A stretch of DNA of 64,000 nt from Mycolicibacterium moriokaense. GTDB taxonomy: Bacteria > Actinomycetota > Actinomycetes > Mycobacteriales > Mycobacteriaceae. The translations under genes and the position numbers were made by a program. Of the stretch, positions 42,562-49,841 are shown piece by piece. Position 1 is the stretch's first letter; every line of letters starts with the position of its first letter. Location of the stretch: assembly GCF_003347205.1 (NCBI RefSeq), contig NZ_QQBJ01000012.1, positions 186,001 to 250,000 on the forward strand, in the 5' to 3' direction. The notes below the pieces were generated by a model. The model saw only the letters and a program-made list of their open reading frames with translations, was not told the origin of the DNA and searched no databases.

Positions 42562-43853
42562 GTACCGCTGAACAACAGAGCATCTCGGGCGTCGACGTCG
42601 ACGTCGATCACAACCCCTACCTGGCGGAGGGAGCCGCAACGGTGGACGCCATCGTCACCGTCGCGGTCGGAGGCGACCACATCGCCGACAAGCCGGCAGA
42701 GCGGGTGGAGGCCATCATCGTCGACTGCTCCACCTCGATGATGTCGCCACCGAGCAAGTTCGAGGAGGCCAAACGGGCCACCAAGGCCGCACTCGACGAA
42801 CTGGTCGAGGGCACCTACTTCACGATCGTCGCCGGCTCCGACAAGGCCGTCGCCGTCTACCCGCCGGACGGGCGGCCGACGCGGGCAAGCGAAGCGACCA
42901 GGGCGGCGGCCGGCGACGCCGTCGACAGCCTGCAGCCCAAAGGCGGCACGGCGATCGGCACCTGGCTTGCTCATGTCCGCAGGATCGCCGGAGCACACCG
43001 GGGAGCGCTGATCCACGCGATCCTGCTCACCGACGGGAAGGACGAGCACGAGACTCCCGAAGAACTGGGCGAGGAGATCGGCCTGAGCGAAGGCGAATTC
43101 TCCTGTGACTGTCGGGGAGTCGGAACCGACTGGCATGTCGAAGAGTTGCGGGCGATCTCCTCGGCGCTGCTGGGCACCGTCGACATCGTGGCGGACCCCG
43201 CCGACCTGGCCGCTGACTTCGCAATGATGATGCGCGCCTCGATGGGCAGGTCGATCCCCGACCTGACGCTGCGGCTGTGGACCCCGGCCGGTGCCCGCGT
43301 CGTCTTCGTCAAGCAGGTGGCGCCGACCGTGGACGACCTCACCCGGCGTCGGGTCGACGTCGGTGACCAGTGCGGTGAATACCCGCTCGGCGCGTGGGGG
43401 CGCGAGGAACGCGACTACCACCTCCAAGTCGAAGTCGAACCTGCCGCCGCCGGCCGCGAGAAGCTTGCCGCGCGGGTGACCGTCGTGGGCGGCGAGGCGG
43501 TGCTCGGCGAGGGGCTCGTGAAGGCCATGTGGACCACTGACACAGCGCTCTCGGCGCGGATCAGCACGCGGGTCGCGCACTACACGGGTCAGGCCGAACT
43601 CGCGCAAGCCGTCCAGGAGGGACTGGCCGCACGCAAGAACGGCGACGTCGCCACCGCGACCGCGAAGCTGCACCGCGCAATGGAACTCGCGGCGGAGTCG
43701 GGCAACGACGGGACCGCCAAACTCCTCGGCGAAGTGATCGAAGTCGACGAGCACACAGGAACCGCGCGGTTACGGCGCGACGTCGCCCCGGCCGACGAGA
43801 TGGCCCTCGACGCGCGATCGACGCGGACCGCACGCGTGAGAAGGGAGGCCTGA
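42558..43853 (+). CDS. VWA-domain protein of the kinase/phosphatase cluster
   Basis: A 431-residue soluble protein. The VWA domain (residues about 50-240) has a metal site at DCSTSM (D56, S58, S60) and a threonine in GGTAIGTW. After it comes a beta-rich region, then a helical tail (LAQAVQEGLAARKNGDVATA). VWA proteins next to a kinase and a PP2C phosphatase define the TerY-P triad of tellurite/stress systems. It probably assembles the partners in a metal-dependent way. Overlaps both neighbours by 1-4 bp. Confidence 0.85.
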   Translation: MSTAEQQSISGVDVDVDHNPYLAEGAATVDAIVTVAVGGDHIADKPAERVEAIIVDCSTSMMSPPSKFEEAKRATKAALDELVEGTYFTIVAGSDKAVAVYPPDGRPTRASEATRAAAGDAVDSLQPKGGTAIGTWLAHVRRIAGAHRGALIHAILLTDGKDEHETPEELGEEIGLSEGEFSCDCRGVGTDWHVEELRAISSALLGTVDIVADPADLAADFAMMMRASMGRSIPDLTLRLWTPAGARVVFVKQVAPTVDDLTRRRVDVGDQCGEYPLGAWGREERDYHLQVEVEPAAAGREKLAARVTVVGGEAVLGEGLVKAMWTTDTALSARISTRVAHYTGQAELAQAVQEGLAARKNGDVATATAKLHRAMELAAESGNDGTAKLLGEVIEVDEHTGTARLRRDVAPADEMALDARSTRTARVRREA

Positions 43854-44470
43854 TGGCCACCTGCGCGGAGGGCCACACCACCGAGGCTGCCGACTACTGC
43901 CACGTGTGCGGGTCGCCGGTCGCAGCGGCTGCTGCCGCGCCGTCCGCCACGCCGTGCCCGTCCTGCGGCGTGCCGATCAACGGCCGGTTCTGCGAGGCAT
44001 GCGGCCGCGACTCGGCACTTCCCGAACCCGCTGCGGTTCCACAACCCGCCCGCACGGCTGCGAACAGCTGGACAGCCACCGTCACCGCCGACCGGGACTA
44101 CTACAAACGCGTCAGCGCCCGAGGCGGTCCGGACACCGTCGAGTTCCCCGAGTATTTCCCCGAACGCCGAATCACCCTGTACGGCAACACTTTGATCGGA
44201 CGGACCAACCGAAGACAAGGGGTCGAGCCGGACATCGACCTCGGCATCCACCCGATCGACCGTGGCGTGTCGACCCAACACGCAGTGCTGCGGATCCGGG
44301 ATTCGGGCCTGACGGTCACCGACCTCGGATCGACCAACGGAACGAGCCTCAACGACAGCGAGGAGTTGTTGGGAAACGGCGAAGAAGTCGCACTCGCCGA
44401 CGGCGACCGAATTCATGTCGGCGCGTGGACGACGATCACGGTCGCCAGATCTGAACTGGGACCGACATGA
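43853..44470 (+). CDS. Zinc-ribbon FHA-domain protein
   Basis: A 205-residue protein. The N-terminal half has two zinc ribbons (CHVCG, CPSCG, CEACG). The FHA domain lies at residues about 105-200 and shows GRTNRRQG, STQHAVLRI and STNGTSLND, the phosphothreonine-binding loops. FHA proteins read phosphothreonine marks. It is a likely target or adaptor of the operon kinase, as GarA is for PknG. It lacks a GarA-style ETTS phospho-site in its short N-terminal tail, so control would differ. The next gene overlaps it by 4 bp. Confidence 0.88.
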   Translation: MATCAEGHTTEAADYCHVCGSPVAAAAAAPSATPCPSCGVPINGRFCEACGRDSALPEPAAVPQPARTAANSWTATVTADRDYYKRVSARGGPDTVEFPEYFPERRITLYGNTLIGRTNRRQGVEPDIDLGIHPIDRGVSTQHAVLRIRDSGLTVTDLGSTNGTSLNDSEELLGNGEEVALADGDRIHVGAWTTITVARSELGPT

Positions 44471-46698
44471 CCGTCCAGAACCGCGAATTGCAGGACGCCA
44501 ACCAGCAATTGGCGGCCACCCGCGAGATTCTTGCCGCGCTCGGACGCGACGTGTCGGACCCCGGTGCCGTACTGGGCACCGTGCTCGAGTATGCCGCGCG
44601 GCTGTGTGGAGCAGCGGCCGCCCAGCTGTTCATCGCTGTGGACGACGGGTTCCGGCTCTCGCAAGTCTCGGGTGAGACGCCGGAGGAGTATCGCCGATAC
44701 CTACTGGCCCATCCGATCGCCCGCAATCGCTCCTCGACCGTCGGCCGTGCCGCCGAGGACAGATGCACGGTGCAGATCCCGGATGTGCTCGCCGACGAGG
44801 AGTACGGTCGCCTCGACCTGCAGCGTGTCGCCGGCTTTCGCACGCTGCTGGCGGCGCCGATGATCCTGCAGGACGAGGTCGTCGGGGTACTCGCCATGTG
44901 GCGCACCGACGTCGAGCCGTTCGACGACAGGGAACGTCAGCTTCTCGAGGAGTTCGCCGTGCAGGGAGCGATCGTGCTGCGCCAGGTCAACCTGTTGCGC
45001 GCCCTCGAGTCACGCGGCACCGAATTGTCCGACAAGGTCGAGCAACTGGAGGCATTGCGCGAAGTGGACGACGCGGTCGGCTCGAGCCTCGACCTCGACG
45101 AGGTCCTCGAACGCATCGTCACCAACGCGGTGCGGTTGACCAACCTCGGCTTCGGCGACATCACCCTGAGCACCGATGGCGGGTCGATCCTGGAGTACGA
45201 CGAGGAAAGCGACTCGTTTCACGTCCGGGGCAAATTCGGAAGCAACCCCGGTCTGTGGGAACGGCTGCAGGCCATCACCATCGACCGCGCGTCCAGCCTG
45301 ATCGGACAGAGCGTGATTGCCGATCAGCCGCTCGGGATTCCCGATCTTGCGGCTGTCGAGCGAGACGAGTTCCTGGATGCCGTCTTCCAGGACGGATGGC
45401 GTTCGCTGCTCGCCGTGCCGATGATCGCGGGCGAGGAGATGATCGGTGTGCTGGTGATCCGCAGACGCGGCACCGGCGACTTCCCGCCCGATGTCGTCGA
45501 GCTCCTCGAAACCTTCGCCAGCCAGTCGGCGGTCGCGATCGTCAACGCGCGCCTCTTCCGCGAGCTGGAGACGCAAAGCCGGGAGCTGGAGATCGCGAGC
45601 AACCACAAGTCGGAGTTTCTGGCCAGCATGTCCCACGAGCTTCGGACGCCGCTCAATGCGGTGATCGGATTCTCGGAGGTGTTGCTGGAGCGCATGTTCG
45701 GCGAGATCAACCAGCGGCAGGAAGAGTACCTGCGAGACATCTGGAACTCGGGCCGTCATCTGCTGGAACTTCTCAACGAGATCCTCGACCTGTCGAAGGT
45801 CGAAGCGGGCAAGATGGTGCTCGACCCGAGCAGGTTCGCCGTCGGCAGTGCCCTGGAATACACCCTGGCGATGGTTCGCGAGCGCGCGGCGGCGCATGGG
45901 ATACGGATCTCGGTAGAGATCGCCGATGACGTGGGGGAGATCGACGCGGACGAGCTGCGCTTCAAACAGGTTGTCCTCAACCTGTTGTCGAACGCGGTCA
46001 AATTCACACCGGACGGCGGCAGCGTGTCCGTCGCCGCCTACCGAAAGGATGCCGAGCTCGTCGTCACGGTGACCGACACCGGCGTCGGTGTGCCCACCGA
46101 GGACCAGGAGCGGATCTTCGAGTCCTTCCAGCAGGGCAGCCGCGGGCCGGTCAAGGAGGAGGGCACCGGGCTCGGGCTGACGCTGTCACGGCGGATCGTC
46201 GGGTTGTTCGGCGGCCGGATGTGGTTGGAAAGCGTTGTGGGGGAGGGCAGTACATTCGGCTTCGCAATCCCCGCGGAAACCGGGGCGCTACCTGAGGTCG
46301 CCGGACCCCGGCACGGCGATTTTCCGGTTGTGGTTCTCGTGGACGACGATCGCGCCTCGCTGGATCTCATGTCGGCCTACCTCGACGACGTGGCAGTGCA
46401 GGTGATCCGGGCGACCGACGGCGAGAGCGGCCTCGAGTTGATCCGCAAAGTGCTGCCCGCCGCCGTCGTGCTCGACATCAGGCTGCCACGCCTTGACGGG
46501 TGGCAGGTGCTGGCCGAGTTGAAGGCATCCGACAAGACCGCCGCGATTCCCGTCGTGATCGCGTCGGTCGTCGATGACCGGCAGCAAGGCACGGCGCTGG
46601 GCGCGGACGCGCAGCTGCTCAAGCCGGTGAGCCGCGAAGACCTGCTCGGCGCGCTCCACAGCGTCGGCGTGCACGCAAGGGGGAGCGATGGCGGATGA
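44467..46698 (+). CDS. Hybrid sensor histidine kinase with two GAF domains
   Basis: A 743-residue soluble kinase. Two GAF domains (about residues 20-170 and 200-360) are followed by a dimerisation region with the phospho-accepting histidine in SMSHELRTPLNAVIG (H390), an ATPase (NLLSNAVKF, GTGLGLTLSRRIVG), and a receiver with phospho-acceptor D670 (VVLDIRLPRLDGW). No membrane segment, so it senses a cytosolic signal or small ligand. Its stop overlaps the next response regulator by 11 bp, which marks them as a pair. Confidence 0.92.
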   Translation: MTVQNRELQDANQQLAATREILAALGRDVSDPGAVLGTVLEYAARLCGAAAAQLFIAVDDGFRLSQVSGETPEEYRRYLLAHPIARNRSSTVGRAAEDRCTVQIPDVLADEEYGRLDLQRVAGFRTLLAAPMILQDEVVGVLAMWRTDVEPFDDRERQLLEEFAVQGAIVLRQVNLLRALESRGTELSDKVEQLEALREVDDAVGSSLDLDEVLERIVTNAVRLTNLGFGDITLSTDGGSILEYDEESDSFHVRGKFGSNPGLWERLQAITIDRASSLIGQSVIADQPLGIPDLAAVERDEFLDAVFQDGWRSLLAVPMIAGEEMIGVLVIRRRGTGDFPPDVVELLETFASQSAVAIVNARLFRELETQSRELEIASNHKSEFLASMSHELRTPLNAVIGFSEVLLERMFGEINQRQEEYLRDIWNSGRHLLELLNEILDLSKVEAGKMVLDPSRFAVGSALEYTLAMVRERAAAHGIRISVEIADDVGEIDADELRFKQVVLNLLSNAVKFTPDGGSVSVAAYRKDAELVVTVTDTGVGVPTEDQERIFESFQQGSRGPVKEEGTGLGLTLSRRIVGLFGGRMWLESVVGEGSTFGFAIPAETGALPEVAGPRHGDFPVVVLVDDDRASLDLMSAYLDDVAVQVIRATDGESGLELIRKVLPAAVVLDIRLPRLDGWQVLAELKASDKTAAIPVVIASVVDDRQQGTALGADAQLLKPVSREDLLGALHSVGVHARGSDGG

Positions 46699-47806
46699 CC
46701 CTGTGACGGTTCTTGCGGTCGACGACCAACCGGTCAACCTTCGCCTGCTCGACGCTGTGCTGACCCCACGCGGCCACCGCGTGATCAGCGCGTCATCCGG
46801 AGCAGAGGCGTTGGCGTTGCTGGAAACCGAGGACGTCGACCTTGTCCTGTCGGACGTCGTGATGCCGGAGATGGACGGGTACGAGGTCTGCCGCCGAATC
46901 CGGTCGAACCCGTCGACGGAGTTCCTTCCGGTCGTGATGATCACGGCCAGCGGGAGCGAACAACGGCTCAACGCCCTGGTTGCGGGCGCGGACGATTTCA
47001 TCACCAAGCCCTTCGACCAGAGCGAGCTGCTCGCCCGGGTGGCTTCCCTGGCGCGCATCAAGCGCTATCACGACACGATCCGGCGACAGGCGGCCGAGCT
47101 GGCCGCGTGGAACACCGAACTCGAGTCCCGCGTCGCGGCGCAGGTGACCGAGCTCGAGCAGACCAATCGGCTGCGTCGCTTTCTGTCCCCGCAGTTGGCC
47201 GATCTGGTCGTCAGCGATGAACGTCTCCTCGAGAGCCATCGCCGCGAAATAGTGGTGCTGTTCGCCGATTTGAGGAACTTCACCCCCTTCGCGGAGACCA
47301 GTGAGCCCGAGGAAGTGATGAGTGTGCTCGCCGACTATCACAGCGCGATGGGAGCGTTGGTCCACGAGTACCAAGGCACGCTCGAGCGATTCACCGGCGA
47401 CGGGATCATGGTGTTCTTCAACGACCCGATCCCGCACGACGACGCCGCCGAACGGGCCGTTCGGATGGCGTTGCGGATCCGCGACGCCGTGCACGACCTG
47501 GCCGCCGGATGGCGTCGGCGGGGTCACGACCTCGCACTCGGGCAGGGGATCGCCCAGGGCTTCGCCACGCTCGGCCGGATCGGCTTCGAGGGCCGCTTCG
47601 ACTACGCCGCGATCGGCAGCGTCACGAACCTGGCGGCGCGACTGTGCTCGGACGCCGGCCCGTGGCAGGTGCTGGTCACTGATCGCGTTCTCGCCGCAAT
47701 CGAGCAGACGGCCGTCGCCGAACACGTCGGCGACGTGGCACCCAAAGGGTTCAGCAAAACCGTACGCATCCACAATATTCGGGCAATGAACGAGGTGAGC
47801 ACATGA
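46688..47806 (+). CDS. Response regulator with class III nucleotide cyclase domain
   Basis: A 372-residue output protein. The receiver (residues 1-120) has its phospho-acceptor at D56 (VLSDVVMPEMDGYE) and a conserved KPF Lys. A coiled-coil linker (RRQAAELAAWNTELESRVAA) joins it to a class III cyclase domain with metal aspartates D194 (LFADLRNF) and D238 (FTGDGIMVFF) and the IGSVTNLAARL signature. It probably makes cAMP or cGMP on phosphorylation by the upstream hybrid kinase. Which nucleotide is uncertain, since the usual Lys of the base pocket is not evident. Confidence 0.9.
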   Translation: MADDPVTVLAVDDQPVNLRLLDAVLTPRGHRVISASSGAEALALLETEDVDLVLSDVVMPEMDGYEVCRRIRSNPSTEFLPVVMITASGSEQRLNALVAGADDFITKPFDQSELLARVASLARIKRYHDTIRRQAAELAAWNTELESRVAAQVTELEQTNRLRRFLSPQLADLVVSDERLLESHRREIVVLFADLRNFTPFAETSEPEEVMSVLADYHSAMGALVHEYQGTLERFTGDGIMVFFNDPIPHDDAAERAVRMALRIRDAVHDLAAGWRRRGHDLALGQGIAQGFATLGRIGFEGRFDYAAIGSVTNLAARLCSDAGPWQVLVTDRVLAAIEQTAVAEHVGDVAPKGFSKTVRIHNIRAMNEVST

Positions 47807-49374
47807 CCCAACTGCAAACTCCGGCAAGGACTCTGGGCCAGATGGACGACGACGAGCGATATCGCGCGTTCGATGACGTCCAGCGGGCGATGGGCTCCGC
47901 ATGGGACTCGATCCAGAAGAACCTGGAGGACGAATCGGTGGTCGTCGTGCCCTCGATCAGCATCGAGCGGACCACGGCGTCCAGCGGCACCGTCATGCAG
48001 GCGATGGAGGAGCGCGCGCTGTTCCTGCTGTTGCTGCTCCGCCAGCCGCGGCTCCGCATGATCTATGTGACCTCGCAGCCGATATCCGAGGCGATCATCG
48101 AGTACTACCTCGGGCTGCTGCCCGGCGTCATTCCCAGCCACGCCAGGGCCCGGCTCACGCTGGTGCCGGTCGGTGACGGGTCGCCGAGGTCGCTCAGCTC
48201 GAAGCTGTTGGCCCGCCCGCGGTTGTTGCGCGAGATCCGGTCGCTGATCCCGAATACGGCGCGCTGTCATCTGATTCCGTACAACACGACGTCGCTCGAA
48301 CGGGATGTCGCGCTGTCCCTGGGTATTCCGATGTACGGGGCGGACCCTCGACTGGTCGACCTGGGCAGCAAGACGGGGTGCCGCCGGATGTTCGAGGAGT
48401 GCGGGGTGCAGTATCCGGTCGGCGCCGAGGATCTGCACAGCGTCGACGACATCGTGGGGGCCGTGCAGGGCATGCGACAACGGCGGCCGTCGATCAAGCA
48501 CGCGATCGTCAAGATCAACGAGGGGGTGTCGGGCTCGGGCAACGCGTCGATGGACCTCGACGACCTGCCGGCACCCGGCTCATCCGATGAGGCGGCGGCG
48601 ATCGCGGAGCGCCTTTCGCGCATCCGCCCGGAGGCGGAGGGTTTGTCCGTCGATCGTTTCCTCGCGGCATTCGAAAAGGACGGCGGTGTCGTCGAGGAAA
48701 GGATCACCGGCGTCGCGCTGCAGAGTCCGAGCGTCCAGATGCGCGCGCTGCCCGACGGGACCGTCGAACTGCTCTCGACGCACGATCAATTGCTCGGGGG
48801 TGCGAGCGGTCAGAAGTACCTCGGCTGCGTGTTTCCGGCGGATCCCGGATACGCGGCGAAGATCGCGGAGCCCGCGATGGTGGTGGGCCGTCATCTGGCT
48901 GCGCTCGGCGTGCTCGGCCGCTTCGCGGTGGATTTCGTTGTGGTGCAGGATGAGTCGGGGCAGTGGACCCCGTATGCCATTGAGCTCAATCTCCGCAAGG
49001 GTGGGACGACACACCCGTTCCTGACCCTCCAGTTCTTGTGCGGCGGCGATTACGACGGCGAGCGCGGTGTCTTCCTGACACCCGAAGGCAAGGCCAAATA
49101 TCTCGTCGCGACCGACCATCTCGAGGACGACCGGCTCAAAGTCCTGACCGTCGACGACCTCTTCGACGTGGTCGTGCAACACGGCGTGCACTTCGACCAG
49201 TCGCGCCGCACCGGAGTGGTCTTCCACATGATCAGCTGCCTCACCGAATGCGGACGCATCGGGATGACGGCCGTCGGTGACACACCCGAGGAAGCCTGGC
49301 GCATCTACCAGGAGGCGGAGTCGGTACTTCTGCGCGAGGCGGACCTGGCGCTGGAGGAAGGCGCGCTGATCTAG
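47803..49374 (+). CDS. PGM1-type ATP-grasp peptide ligase-like protein
   Basis: A 523-residue protein related to PGM1 of pheganomycin synthesis, an ATP-grasp peptide ligase. It shows KHAIVKINEGVSGSGNASM (nucleotide-binding strand), VEERITGV, and AIELNLRKGGTTHPF (metal-binding Glu/Asn). The last 150 residues are the PGM1 C-terminal domain. It ends the operon, so the signalling system probably governs formation of a peptide-like molecule or protein tag. Substrates are unknown. It overlaps the cyclase by 4 bp. Confidence 0.82.
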   Translation: MTQLQTPARTLGQMDDDERYRAFDDVQRAMGSAWDSIQKNLEDESVVVVPSISIERTTASSGTVMQAMEERALFLLLLLRQPRLRMIYVTSQPISEAIIEYYLGLLPGVIPSHARARLTLVPVGDGSPRSLSSKLLARPRLLREIRSLIPNTARCHLIPYNTTSLERDVALSLGIPMYGADPRLVDLGSKTGCRRMFEECGVQYPVGAEDLHSVDDIVGAVQGMRQRRPSIKHAIVKINEGVSGSGNASMDLDDLPAPGSSDEAAAIAERLSRIRPEAEGLSVDRFLAAFEKDGGVVEERITGVALQSPSVQMRALPDGTVELLSTHDQLLGGASGQKYLGCVFPADPGYAAKIAEPAMVVGRHLAALGVLGRFAVDFVVVQDESGQWTPYAIELNLRKGGTTHPFLTLQFLCGGDYDGERGVFLTPEGKAKYLVATDHLEDDRLKVLTVDDLFDVVVQHGVHFDQSRRTGVVFHMISCLTECGRIGMTAVGDTPEEAWRIYQEAESVLLREADLALEEGALI

Positions 49375-49403
49375 CGTCCGCGCTCGTTGGCAACGCGTTA
49401 GCG

Positions 49404-49772
49404 CTACTGCGTCGGGTCCTGACGCTCCCTCCCCGCGAACGTCTGTAGAAGCGTGACGATCTGCTGCTGTCCGGCGGCAGTCGCGTCGAGCTTGCCACGC
49501 ATCTCCGCGAACCCTCGGTCGACGTCAGCAAACCCCTGGTCGACGCGACCGCGGAGGTCCACGAAATCCTGACGAAGCGCGTTGAAGCTGGCCGTTGTCG
49601 CCTGCCGAAAATCGCGCAGTTCGCCGCGGATCTCGCCGACATCGCGGTCGGCCGCACCGGCGAGCACTCGTGCGGCCGCCGCGTCCTGCTCACTTGCCCG
49701 CACCCGTCCGGTCAAATCCCGCATCTGACGTTCGAGAGCACTGACCCGAGGTTCGAGATCGTCAGCCGCCAT
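49404..49772 (-). CDS. Coiled-coil protein (paralogue 2)
   Basis: A 122-residue helical protein, clearly related to 18150-18539: the same DLEPRVSALE start, FRQATTASFNALRQDF middle and AGQQQIVTLLQTFAGR end. It lacks the tandem heptads of the other copy. The ATG at 49772 is preferred over a TTG at 49778 because the paralogue aligns from it. It converges on the ATP-grasp gene. Its function is unknown. Confidence 0.7.
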   Translation of the reverse strand: MAADDLEPRVSALERQMRDLTGRVRASEQDAAAARVLAGAADRDVGEIRGELRDFRQATTASFNALRQDFVDLRGRVDQGFADVDRGFAEMRGKLDATAAGQQQIVTLLQTFAGRERQDPTQ

Positions 49773-49841
49773 GGACAAAGCGTACCGGCGCCCGCAGCCG
49801 GCGTAATCGGAAGTTTCGCGTGGACGGTGCCCGTCCCGCGA

